A stretch of 44,593 bases of DNA, taken from contig JAJNQE010000184.1 in NCBI GenBank assembly GCA_021154985.1, positions 1-44,593 of the forward strand. Reading direction: 5' to 3'. How positions within the stretch are numbered: the first letter of the stretch is position 1; every line of letters starts with the position of its first letter. Below the pieces are notes generated by a model. The model was not told where the DNA came from. It saw only the letters and a list, made by a program, of their open reading frames with translations, and did not search any database. Position numbers and translations under genes: made by a program. The DNA is from Hydrogenophaga sp. (GTDB lineage Bacteria; Pseudomonadota; Gammaproteobacteria; Burkholderiales; Burkholderiaceae_C). Positions 26,582 to 34,454 of this stretch are shown here, piece by piece.

Positions 26582-27781
26582 ATGCCCATGTCTGCCTGGG
26601 TCCTCCCGGATCACATAGCCGATGTCTTGCCTTCCGAGGCCCGCCACATCGAAGAATTGCGCAGGAGCTTGCTCGATACAGCCCGTGGCTATGGCTACGA
26701 GCTCGTCATGCCGCCCCTGCTGGAGCACCTGGAGTCGCTGCTCACCGGTACCGGCGAAGCCCTCGATCTGCAAACCTTCAAACTGGTCGACCAGCTGTCT
26801 GGCCGCACCTTGGGCCTGCGCGCCGACAGCACGCCGCAGGTGGCGCGCATTGACGCCCACCTGCTCAACCGCCAGGGAGTGGCTCGCCTGAGCTACTGCG
26901 GTCCGGTGGTGCACACCCGCATCGACCGCCCGCTGGCCAGCCGCGAACCGCTGCAGTTCGGTGCCGAGATCTATGGCCATGCCGGCCTTGAAGCCGATCT
27001 CGAAGTGATCGAACTCGCGCAAGCCAGCCTGCGCGTGGCCGGTGTGAAAGGCCTGCAGCTCGACATGGCCGATGTGCGCGTGATCGATGCGGTGCTGGCG
27101 CCGGTCACGCTCACCGCACAGCAGGAGGCCCGCATCCACGCCGCGCTGAATGCGAAGGATGTGGCCGAGCTTCAGGTGCTGGCGCGCGAGCTGCCGGCGA
27201 ACGTCCGCCGCGATCTGTGCGCGCTGCCGCGCCTTTTCGGCGATGTGGCTGTGCTCGATGAAGCCCAGCAGACGCTGCAGGCAACGCCGGCCTTGCACGC
27301 CGCGCTGAACAACCTGCGCTGGCTTGCTTCCCACGCGCAGGACATGGCGGTGTCGATCGATCTGGCCGACCTGCGCGGCTATGCCTACTACACCGGCATG
27401 CGCTTTGCCCTGTTTGCGCAGGCGGGGCAGGGCAGTGCGGGCCAGTCGCTGGAGTTGGCCCGGGGCGGTCGCTACGACGAGGTGGGGGCCGTGTTCGGCC
27501 GCAACCGCCCGGCGGTGGGCTTCAGCCTGGACCTCAAGGAACTTGTGGCAGCGGTGGCGCCCCGTCCCCTGGTGGCCGCGATCCGCGCGCCGTGGGGCAT
27601 GGACGCCAGCCTGCGCAGTGCCGTGGCCACCCTGCGATCGCAGGGCCACACGGTGGTGTGTGTGTTGCCCGGCCACGAACACGAAGTCGACGAATTCCAT
27701 TGCGACCGCGAACTGGTGCCCGATACGGCACACGCGGGCGCATGGACAGTGAAGAACATTCAAACGGAAATCAGCCAATGA
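26582..27781 (+). CDS. hisZ: ATP phosphoribosyltransferase regulatory subunit
   Basis: HisZ is a HisRS-like protein without aminoacylation activity. It joins the short form of HisG to make an active, histidine-regulated ATP phosphoribosyltransferase, the first step of histidine synthesis. The 399-residue product keeps class II core motifs (DSTPQVARIDAH, AEIYGH, RGYAYYTGMRFALF, RGGRYDE) but has diverged from hisS at 17638. It lacks the HisRS anticodon-binding domain. Its presence predicts a short HisG elsewhere. ATG 26582 is used (a second Met is the third codon). The stop overlaps purA in ATGA. The hflC-DUF2065-hisZ-purA order is known in betaproteobacteria. Confidence 0.93.
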   Translation: MPMSAWVLPDHIADVLPSEARHIEELRRSLLDTARGYGYELVMPPLLEHLESLLTGTGEALDLQTFKLVDQLSGRTLGLRADSTPQVARIDAHLLNRQGVARLSYCGPVVHTRIDRPLASREPLQFGAEIYGHAGLEADLEVIELAQASLRVAGVKGLQLDMADVRVIDAVLAPVTLTAQQEARIHAALNAKDVAELQVLARELPANVRRDLCALPRLFGDVAVLDEAQQTLQATPALHAALNNLRWLASHAQDMAVSIDLADLRGYAYYTGMRFALFAQAGQGSAGQSLELARGGRYDEVGAVFGRNRPAVGFSLDLKELVAAVAPRPLVAAIRAPWGMDASLRSAVATLRSQGHTVVCVLPGHEHEVDEFHCDRELVPDTAHAGAWTVKNIQTEISQ

Positions 27782-29166
27782 AGAACAGCAGCAACGCCGT
27801 GACACCCGGTCGCAACGTGGTGGTGGTGGGGACCCAATGGGGCGACGAGGGCAAAGGCAAGCTGGTCGACTGGCTGACCGAAACCGCCACCGGTGTGGTG
27901 CGTTTCCAGGGTGGTCACAACGCCGGGCACACGCTGGTCATCAACGGTGTGAAGACGGCCTTGCACCTGATTCCCAGCGGCATCATGCGCGCCGGTGTCA
28001 AGTGCTACATCGGCAATGGTGTGGTGCTCTCGGTGGGCAAACTGTTCGAAGAAATCACGGGTCTTGAGAAAGCCGGTGTGGAAGTGCGTTCGCGCCTGCG
28101 GGTGAGCGAAGGTTGCCCGCTGATCCTTCCGTTCCACGCGGCGATCGACATTGCGCGCGAAGCCGCCAAGGTCAAGGCCGGCACCGAGAAGATCGGCACC
28201 ACCGGTCGTGGCATCGGCCCGGCCTACGAAGACAAGATCGCCCGCCGCGCCCTGCGCGTGCAGGACATGCGCTACCCCGAGCGCTTCGCCGCCAAGCTGC
28301 GCGAGCTGCTCGACCTGCACAACCACCTGCTCACCAGCTACCTGCACTCGGCCGACATGGTCTGGGACGACAAGATCGCGGCCTACATGAAAGACGGCGC
28401 GATCCAGTTCGAGCCGGTGTACGCCGAAGCCATGCAGCAGGCCGAGTTGCTCAAACCCATGATCGCCGACGTGTCGCGCGAGCTGAACGAAGCCCACAAG
28501 GCCGGTGCCAATCTGCTGTTTGAAGGCGCGCAGGGCACGCTGCTCGACATCGACCACGGCACCTACCCGTTTGTCACGTCCAGCAACTGCGTGGCCGGCA
28601 ACGCCGCCGCCGGCGCCGGCGTGGGCCCGGGCCTGCTGCACTATGTGCTGGGCATCACCAAGGCCTACTGCACCCGCGTGGGTGGTGGGCCGTTCCCGAC
28701 CGAACTCGATTGGGAAAAAGAAGGCACGCCCGGCTGGCACATGGCCACGGTGGGCGCAGAAAAAGGCGTGACCACCGGGCGCAGCCGCCGCTGCGGCTGG
28801 TTCGACGCGGCGTTGCTCAAGCGCTCGGCCCAGGTCAACGGCCTGACCGGCCTGTGCATCACCAAACTGGATGTGCTCGATGGTCTTGCAGAACTGAAGC
28901 TCTGCACCGGCTACGAGCTGGATGGCGAAACCATCGACATCCTGCCGCTGGGTGCCGAAGACATTGCCCGTTGCACGCCGATTTACGAAACCCTGCCGGG
29001 CTGGAGCGACTCGTCGGTGGGTGTCACGCAGTACGACAAGTTGCCTGAGAACGCGCGCCGCTATCTGCAGCGGATTCAGGAAACCACGGGTGTGCCGATC
29101 CATGTGGTGTCGACCAGCCCCGACCGCGACCACACCATCCTGCTGCACCACCCCTATCACGGCTAA
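27778..29166 (+). CDS. purA: Adenylosuccinate synthetase
   Basis: PurA makes adenylosuccinate from IMP, aspartate and GTP, the first committed step to AMP. The 462-residue product has the P-loop GTQWGDEGKGK (18-28) with the catalytic aspartate in it. GHNAGHT, TTGRGIGPAY, the GTP-binding TKLDVLDG and the aspartate-binding TTGRSRRCGW segment are also present. The start ATG overlaps the hisZ stop by 4 bases; the frame is open upstream only as a shadow of hisZ. A phosphoribosyltransferase follows after 82 bases, consistent with a purine-metabolism group. Confidence 0.97.
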   Translation: MKNSSNAVTPGRNVVVVGTQWGDEGKGKLVDWLTETATGVVRFQGGHNAGHTLVINGVKTALHLIPSGIMRAGVKCYIGNGVVLSVGKLFEEITGLEKAGVEVRSRLRVSEGCPLILPFHAAIDIAREAAKVKAGTEKIGTTGRGIGPAYEDKIARRALRVQDMRYPERFAAKLRELLDLHNHLLTSYLHSADMVWDDKIAAYMKDGAIQFEPVYAEAMQQAELLKPMIADVSRELNEAHKAGANLLFEGAQGTLLDIDHGTYPFVTSSNCVAGNAAAGAGVGPGLLHYVLGITKAYCTRVGGGPFPTELDWEKEGTPGWHMATVGAEKGVTTGRSRRCGWFDAALLKRSAQVNGLTGLCITKLDVLDGLAELKLCTGYELDGETIDILPLGAEDIARCTPIYETLPGWSDSSVGVTQYDKLPENARRYLQRIQETTGVPIHVVSTSPDRDHTILLHHPYHG

Positions 29167-29248
29167 GCACGGCTGATCGGTGCATGAGCGGCCCAACTCG
29201 CCGTGTACCGTGCAAGAATCCCGACCGATACCCCCACCCGGAGTCCGC

Positions 29249-29773
29249 ATGCTCACCGAAGACGGCAAACACCTCTACGTCTCCTACGACGAGTACCACA
29301 ACCTGATCGAGAAGCTCGCGCTCAGGGTCCACCAATCCGGTTGGGAGTTCGACACCATCCTGTGCCTGGCGCGTGGTGGCATGCGCCCCGGCGACATCCT
29401 CTCGCGTATTTTTGACAAGCCGCTGGCCATCATGTCGACCAGCTCTTACCGAGCCGCCGCCGGCACGCAGCAGGGCAACCTGGACATTGCGCGCTACATC
29501 ACCACACCGAAAGGCGAGATCGCCGGCAAGGTGCTGCTGGTTGACGATCTGGCCGACTCCGGTCACACGCTCAAGGCCGTGATCGACATGCTCAAGAACA
29601 ACTACGCGCCCATCACCGAGATGCGCAGCGCGGTGATCTGGACCAAGCAACTCTCGACCTTCACGCCCGACTACTCGGTGGAGTTCCTGCCGACCAATCC
29701 CTGGATCCACCAGCCGTTCGAGGGCTACGACAGCATGCGCCCCGCCCAACTGCTGGAGAAATGGAAGCTGTGA
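29249..29773 (+). CDS. Phosphoribosyltransferase (purine/xanthine-guanine type)
   Basis: The 174-residue type I phosphoribosyltransferase has the PRPP-binding motif VLLVDDLADSGHT (95-107) and a PPi loop ARGGMRPGD (41-49). It probably salvages a purine base to its nucleotide using PRPP. The sequence resembles proteins annotated hypoxanthine or xanthine-guanine phosphoribosyltransferase, but the base specificity cannot be read from the motifs. ATG 29249 follows CGGAGTCC; a start at 29180 would add 23 non-conserved residues. Its position next to purA supports a purine role. The end overlaps the next gene by 13 bases. Confidence 0.85.
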   Translation: MLTEDGKHLYVSYDEYHNLIEKLALRVHQSGWEFDTILCLARGGMRPGDILSRIFDKPLAIMSTSSYRAAAGTQQGNLDIARYITTPKGEIAGKVLLVDDLADSGHTLKAVIDMLKNNYAPITEMRSAVIWTKQLSTFTPDYSVEFLPTNPWIHQPFEGYDSMRPAQLLEKWKL

Positions 29774-30960
29774 GAGACCTGTCCACCCGCCTGATCCACC
29801 ACCCCTACAAGCCGCCTGAAGGCTTCGAGGCGGTGGCGCCGGGTGTGCACAAGGCCTCCACCGTTTTCTTTCCCAACGTCCAGGCGTTGCGCACCTACGA
29901 CTGGAAAGACAAGAGCGGCTACACCTACGGCCTGCACGGCACGCCGACCACCTTCACGCTGGAGGAGCGCATCGCCACCATCGAAGGCGGCCACCATTGC
30001 GTGCTGGTGCCCAGCGGACTGTCTGCCGTGGCCTTGGTCGACATGGCTTTCCTGCGCAGCGGCGACGAGGTGCTGATCCCCGACAACGCCTACGGTCCGG
30101 GCAAGGCGTTTGCTGCGGTCGAGCTGGCGGCCTGGGGCATCACCCACCGCTTTTTCGATGCGATGGACCCCGACGACCTGGCGCGGCACATATCGCCCGC
30201 CACGCGCCTGGTCTGGCTGGAAGCACCCGGCTCCATCACGCTGGAGTTCCCCGACATTCCCGCGCTCGTGACCCGTGTGCAGCACGCCAACCAGGGCCAC
30301 CCCGGTCAGCGCCCAATCGTCACCGTGCTCGACAACACCTGGGGCGCGGGCATCGCGTTCAATGCGTTTGATCTTGGTGTCGACATCTCCATGCAGGCGC
30401 TCACCAAGTACCCCAGCGGCGGCGCCGATGTGTTGATGGGCTCGGTGGTCACGCGCGACGAGTCCTTGCACCGCCAGGTGCTGCTCACCCACATGCGCCT
30501 GGGCCTGGGTGTGGCCGCCAACGACGCCGAACTGGTGCTGCGCAACCTGCCCACCATGGCGCTGCGCTACCAGGCGCAAGACGCCAGCACGCGCGAGCTC
30601 GCCCAATGGATGGCGCAGCAACCCGGCGTGGTGCAGGTGTTCCACCCGGCCTTGCCCGGCTCACCCGGCCACGCCCACTGGAAGCGCGACGCGACAGCTG
30701 CAGCCTGCCTGTTCAGCGCCGTGTTCGACCCGTCCATAACCCAGTCGAGCATCGACGCGTTTTGCGACAGCCTCCAGCTCTTCCGCCTGGGCTGGAGCTG
30801 GGCTGGCCCGGTCAGCCTGTGTGCCCCCTACGACATGGCCTCCATTCGCACCCGGGCCTGGCCGCACGCCGGTGGTCTGGTACGCTTTGCGGTCGGTCTG
30901 GAATCCGTGCACGATCTGCGTGCCGACCTTGCCCAGGCCATGGCCGCCTTGCAAGCCTGA
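29761..30960 (+). CDS. metC: Cystathionine beta-lyase (Cys/Met-metabolism PLP enzyme)
   Basis: MetC cleaves cystathionine to homocysteine, pyruvate and ammonia with pyridoxal phosphate. The 399-residue product has the fold type I signature with the PLP lysine at K216 (QALTKYPSGGADV). Other signatures are the cofactor-binding PSGLSAVALVDM segment and LEAPGSITLEF. The substitution pattern is that of MetC rather than MetB or MetZ, which is my judgement from motifs. ATG 29761 lies 13 bases inside the phosphoribosyltransferase gene; a GTG at 29770 is an alternative. Overlap implies coupled translation, although the two functions are unrelated. Confidence 0.85.
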   Translation: MEAVRDLSTRLIHHPYKPPEGFEAVAPGVHKASTVFFPNVQALRTYDWKDKSGYTYGLHGTPTTFTLEERIATIEGGHHCVLVPSGLSAVALVDMAFLRSGDEVLIPDNAYGPGKAFAAVELAAWGITHRFFDAMDPDDLARHISPATRLVWLEAPGSITLEFPDIPALVTRVQHANQGHPGQRPIVTVLDNTWGAGIAFNAFDLGVDISMQALTKYPSGGADVLMGSVVTRDESLHRQVLLTHMRLGLGVAANDAELVLRNLPTMALRYQAQDASTRELAQWMAQQPGVVQVFHPALPGSPGHAHWKRDATAAACLFSAVFDPSITQSSIDAFCDSLQLFRLGWSWAGPVSLCAPYDMASIRTRAWPHAGGLVRFAVGLESVHDLRADLAQAMAALQA

Positions 30961-30991
30961 CCCCTTCGTTCAACAGACCAGAAAGACTGAT

Positions 30992-31177
30992 TTGGCTACT
31001 CCCAACTACGGATACGAAAAACGCCAGCGCGAGCTTGCGAAGAAGAAAAAGAAAGAGGACAAGCTCAAGGCCAAAGCCGAAGGCCGCCGCCACGACGACA
31101 CCGATGCACCGGACGAGCCGGGCACCGAAGCTCCGGACGGCGCAACGGGCGGTGACGGCGCGGGTTCAGGCAACTGA
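30992..31177 (+). CDS. Small lysine-rich conserved hypothetical protein
   Basis: The 61-residue product starts with TTG 30992 and reads ATPNYGYEKRQRELAKKKKK, then a basic helix, then an acidic Gly/Asp-rich tail. Residues 9-30 would form a strongly basic amphipathic helix, and the last 30 residues look disordered. I recall similar small proteins with an NYGYEKRQRELAKK core across Burkholderiales, annotated hypothetical. No ATG is available, and the frame upstream runs into metC. It lies 31 bases after metC and may share its transcript. The charge pattern suggests nucleic acid or ribosome binding, which is a guess. Confidence 0.65.
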   Translation: MATPNYGYEKRQRELAKKKKKEDKLKAKAEGRRHDDTDAPDEPGTEAPDGATGGDGAGSGN

Positions 31178-31212
31178 CCGCTGAGGTCTTGCCAGTGGCC
31201 TGGGCCCAGCGC

Positions 31213-32280
31213 TCAGGCTGCGTTTTCGCTGGCGATCAACGATCGCGCAGCCCCGTTCAGCGACCCGGCTGACCGGTCCCGCAGCTCACAGGGCAGGGCC
31301 TGCGGAAACTGTTTGAAGTTGCGCCCGATCGACTGGGCGTACATCGGGTCGTAGTGGCGGGTCAGCAGCTCCAGCACCACATCCGGCGTCTGCCCCTCTT
31401 TCACTTTGTCGACCCAGCCTGCGACCACCTCTTTGCCGCGCAGCTCGGTCAGGGCTTCCAGCCGCGAACAAAACGAGGCCGGGTCTTTCACGAAGAAGTC
31501 GTAGTCCTCGAGCAGCAGCGCCACCCGTTCTTCGTCCGACAGGCGCAGGTCGATGCAGGGGCTGGCCCGCATGGCGTCGATGATCGCGTCGGGCACGCGC
31601 ACATTGCCGACCTTTTTGCTCTCGCTCTCCACGTACACCACACGCGCCGGGTCGAAGCGGCGCAAGGCTTCCCACACCATCGAATCAAAACGCTTCTGGC
31701 TCGGCTGCGGCTGGCCGGGTATGTGGCCCAGCACCGAACTGCGGTGGCTGGCCAGGGCCTCGAGGTCGAGCACCTGCGCACCCTGCGCAGCCAAGGCTTG
31801 CAGCAGACGCGTCTTGCCGCTGCCGGTTGGGCCACAGACGATGCGGTAGCGCAGCCTTTCGGCCAACGCGGGCAAGGAGTCGACCAGCGCTGCGCGCCAG
31901 GCCTTGTAGCCACCTTCGATCAGCGTCACCTGAAAGCCGATGGCGCCCAGGATGGTGGCCAGCGCACCGCTGCGGTTGCCGCCGCGCCAGCAGTACACCA
32001 GCGGTTTCCAGGTGCGCGGCTTGTCGATCACCTCGCGCTCGATGTGGGCCGCGATGTTGCGCGCCGAGAGGGCCGCGCCGCGTTTCTTGGCCTCGAACGG
32101 GTTGACCTGTTTGTACATCGTGCCGATGGTGATGCGCTCTTCGTTGTTGAGCGTGGGCCAGTTCACCGCGCCCGGCACATGGTCGAGCGCGTGCTCGTCT
32201 TCGGTGCGGGCGTCAATGACGAGGTCGAACTCGGCCAGGCGGCTCAGCGCCTCGGTGGCATTCAGGGTGTGGACGGGCAT
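31213..32280 (-). CDS. mnmH: tRNA 2-selenouridine synthase (MnmH/SelU/YbbB)
   Basis: MnmH replaces sulfur by selenium at wobble 2-thiouridine of some tRNAs, passing through a geranylated intermediate. The 355-residue product has an N-terminal rhodanese domain with catalytic C97 in VYCWRGGNRS. A P-loop domain follows with GPTGSGKT (151-158), the exact two-domain layout of the family. The ATG at 32280 lies 6 bases after the tesA stop, so the two form a minus-strand operon. No selD (selenophosphate synthetase) is in the window. Without it elsewhere the enzyme could only geranylate. The gene converges with the small lysine-rich gene 35 bases away. Confidence 0.93.
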   Translation of the reverse strand: MPVHTLNATEALSRLAEFDLVIDARTEDEHALDHVPGAVNWPTLNNEERITIGTMYKQVNPFEAKKRGAALSARNIAAHIEREVIDKPRTWKPLVYCWRGGNRSGALATILGAIGFQVTLIEGGYKAWRAALVDSLPALAERLRYRIVCGPTGSGKTRLLQALAAQGAQVLDLEALASHRSSVLGHIPGQPQPSQKRFDSMVWEALRRFDPARVVYVESESKKVGNVRVPDAIIDAMRASPCIDLRLSDEERVALLLEDYDFFVKDPASFCSRLEALTELRGKEVVAGWVDKVKEGQTPDVVLELLTRHYDPMYAQSIGRNFKQFPQALPCELRDRSAGSLNGAARSLIASENAA

Positions 32281-32286
32281 GCCCGA

Positions 32287-32979
32287 TTATCGGCGCGCGA
32301 TGAGCTTGCGAAGTTCGGGCCACACGTTGTCGCGCATGATGGGCTGGGCGGCTTCGTTGGGGTGGATGCGGTCGACCTGAAACAGGGCCGTGGGGTCTTT
32401 CGTGTCGGCCACATCCTTCAGGAAGAAGGGCACGAAGGCCGTTTTCTCGGCCTTGGCCACGGTGGTGAACACCTCGCGGAATTCCTGGCCGTACTTCGCG
32501 CCGTAATTCGGCGGCATCTCCATGCCCAGCAGCAGCACCTGCGCGCCTGCTTCGCGCGAGAGGCGCGCCATGGTGGCCAGGTTGTCGCGCGTCATGTTGA
32601 GCGGCAGGCCGCGCAGGGCGTCGTTGCCGCCGAGCTCGATCACCACCCACTTGGGTTTGTGCTGGGCCAGCAGCGCCGCGATGCGCGAACGCCCACCCGA
32701 TGTGGTGTCGCCACTGATGCTGGCGTTGACCACGCGCGCCTTGACCTTTTCTGTGGCCATGGTCTCGCTCAACAAGGCCACCCAACCGGTGCCGCGTTTG
32801 AGGCCGTACTCGGCGCTGAGCGAGTCGCCCACCACCAGAACCACGGGCAGGTTGCTGCCGGCGGCCTGTGCGGGCGCTTGCGCCAGCGCGGTGCCCAAAG
32901 ACCCTGCGGCGGCGAGAGCGCACAGGCTGCAGACCAGCGCGTTAAAGTGACGGCGTTTCAACTTGAGAAGTCCTTCCAT
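32287..32979 (-). CDS. tesA: Periplasmic arylesterase / acyl-CoA thioesterase I (SGNH hydrolase)
   Basis: This is a GDSL/SGNH hydrolase of the TesA type, a multifunctional esterase, thioesterase and lysophospholipase acting in the periplasm. All four blocks are present: S53 in GDSLSAEYGL, G90 in SISGD, N119 in GGND, and D203/H206 in DRIHPNEA. A signal peptide with basic residues (KLKRRH) and a hydrophobic core ends near ALAQA. From ATG 32979 the product is 230 residues. TTG 32961, preceded by GAAGGA, would give 224 and avoid overlapping the ATPase start on the other strand. tesA beside ybbA in divergent orientation is also found in E. coli. Confidence 0.9.
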   Translation of the reverse strand: MEGLLKLKRRHFNALVCSLCALAAAGSLGTALAQAPAQAAGSNLPVVLVVGDSLSAEYGLKRGTGWVALLSETMATEKVKARVVNASISGDTTSGGRSRIAALLAQHKPKWVVIELGGNDALRGLPLNMTRDNLATMARLSREAGAQVLLLGMEMPPNYGAKYGQEFREVFTTVAKAEKTAFVPFFLKDVADTKDPTALFQVDRIHPNEAAQPIMRDNVWPELRKLIARR

Positions 32980-33676
32980 GTCCGATGTGATGATTGCGGT
33001 CCAGCATGTGTTCAAGTCGGTCACCGACTCCACCGGGTCGCTGACCATTCTGCGCGATATCGATTTCACCCTGAACAAAGGGGAAACCGCCGCCATCGTG
33101 GGTGCGTCCGGCTCGGGCAAGAGCACGTTGCTGTCCATCGTGGCCGGGTTGGACACACCCAGCAGCGGCACAGTTCACATCGATGGTGTCGATTTGTTCG
33201 CGATGGACGAAGACCAGCGCGCTGCGTTGCGTTCGCAGAAGGTGGGGTTTGTGTTCCAGAGCTTCCAGCTGCTGGGCAACCTCACCGCGCTGGAAAACGT
33301 GATGCTGCCGCTGGAGCTGGCCGGGCGGCGCGACGCGCGTGGCACCGCCACGCACATGCTGCAGCGCGTGGGCCTGGGCGAGCGTCTCTCCAGCTACCCC
33401 AAAGTGCTCTCGGGTGGCGAGCAGCAGCGCGTGGCGCTGGCGCGCGCCTTCGTGGTGCAGCCCGCCGTGCTGCTGGCCGACGAGCCCACCGGCAGCCTCG
33501 ATTTCGCGACCGGCGGCAAGATCATGGAACTCATGTTCGACCTCAACCGCGAGCAGGGCACCACGCTCGTGCTGGTCACGCACGACCGATCGATTGCCCA
33601 GCGCTGCGAACGCCGCATTACCATCGAGGCCGGGCAGGTGGTGCCCGAAGTGAAAGAGACCGCCCCCGTCGCCTGA
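32978..33676 (+). CDS. ybbA: ABC transporter ATP-binding protein (YbbA/LolD-like)
   Basis: The 232-residue ATPase belongs to the MacB/LolD/YbbA group, which powers FtsX-type permeases. Walker A is GASGSGKS (42-49), the signature is LSGGEQQ (144-150) and Walker B is VLLADEP (D168, E169). In E. coli ybbA is divergent from tesA and followed by the permease gene ybbP. Here rlmB follows directly and no permease is in the window, so the partner must be elsewhere or absent. The ATG overlaps that of tesA by two bases on the opposite strand. Family is certain; substrate unknown. Confidence 0.88.
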   Translation: MSDVMIAVQHVFKSVTDSTGSLTILRDIDFTLNKGETAAIVGASGSGKSTLLSIVAGLDTPSSGTVHIDGVDLFAMDEDQRAALRSQKVGFVFQSFQLLGNLTALENVMLPLELAGRRDARGTATHMLQRVGLGERLSSYPKVLSGGEQQRVALARAFVVQPAVLLADEPTGSLDFATGGKIMELMFDLNREQGTTLVLVTHDRSIAQRCERRITIEAGQVVPEVKETAPVA

Positions 33677-33708
33677 GGCCCGCTGCGGCCGGAGGGGATA
33701 ATCCGGGC

Positions 33709-34452
33709 ATGTCTTCCCCCAAAGTGCTTTTCGGCTTTCACGCCGTGGGCGTGCGCCTGAAAACCGCGCCGCAATCCATCATCGAGATCTACTACGAGCC
33801 CACGCGCCGCGACGCGCGCATGCGCCAGTTTCTCGACAAGGCCCGCGAGGCCAATGCCCGCCTGATCGAGGCCGACGGCCTGCGCATCGCCAAGCTGGCG
33901 GGGAGTCACGGCCACCAGGGCGTGGCCGCGCGGGTCGAAGAGATCAAGCAGGTGCATTCGCTCGATGAATTGCTGGAACGGCTCGAAGCCACCGGCGTGC
34001 CACCCTTGCTGCTGGTGCTCGACGGGATCACCGACCCGCACAACCTCGGCGCCTGCCTGCGGGTGGCCGATGGTGCCGGCGCACACGCCGTCATCGCGCC
34101 GAAGGACCACGCTGCCGGCATCAATGCCACCGTGGCCAAGGTCGCCAGCGGCGCCGCCGAAACCATGCCGTACTTCATGGTGACCAACCTGGCGCGCACG
34201 CTGGGCGAACTCAAGGAGCGCAACATCTGGGTCATCGGCACCAGCGACGACGCACCCAAGACGCTTTATCAGGTCGACCTCAAGGGCCCGGTCGCGCTGG
34301 TGCTCGGCGCCGAAGGCGACGGCATGCGCCAGCTCACCCGCAAGACCTGCGACGAACTGGTGAGCATTCCCATGGCTGGCGCGGTGGAGAGCCTGAACGT
34401 GTCGGTGGCCAGCGGCGTGTGTCTGTACGAGGCGCTGCGCCAGCGCAGTTGA
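33709..34452 (+). CDS. rlmB: 23S rRNA (guanosine-2251-2'-O)-methyltransferase
   Basis: RlmB is a SPOUT-class methyltransferase that 2'-O-methylates G2251 in the P-loop of 23S rRNA. The 247-residue product has an N-terminal substrate-binding domain starting VLFGFHAVGVRLK. The knotted SpoU domain follows: DGITDPHNLGACLRVADGAG (motif 1), LVLGAEGDGMRQLT (motif 2) and SLNVSVASGVCLYEALRQ (motif 3). ATG 33709 follows GGAGGGG. The frame is open for about 2.3 kb upstream, but that part is antisense to tesA/mnmH and out of frame with ybbA. It lies 32 bases after ybbA. Confidence 0.94.
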   Translation: MSSPKVLFGFHAVGVRLKTAPQSIIEIYYEPTRRDARMRQFLDKAREANARLIEADGLRIAKLAGSHGHQGVAARVEEIKQVHSLDELLERLEATGVPPLLLVLDGITDPHNLGACLRVADGAGAHAVIAPKDHAAGINATVAKVASGAAETMPYFMVTNLARTLGELKERNIWVIGTSDDAPKTLYQVDLKGPVALVLGAEGDGMRQLTRKTCDELVSIPMAGAVESLNVSVASGVCLYEALRQRS

Positions 34453-34454
34453 TC

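Noticed and set aside
31354..33708. Open frame on the plus strand running about 2.3 kb into rlmB
   Set aside because: It is antisense to mnmH and tesA and out of frame with ybbA. Recognisable protein starts only at the rlmB ATG.
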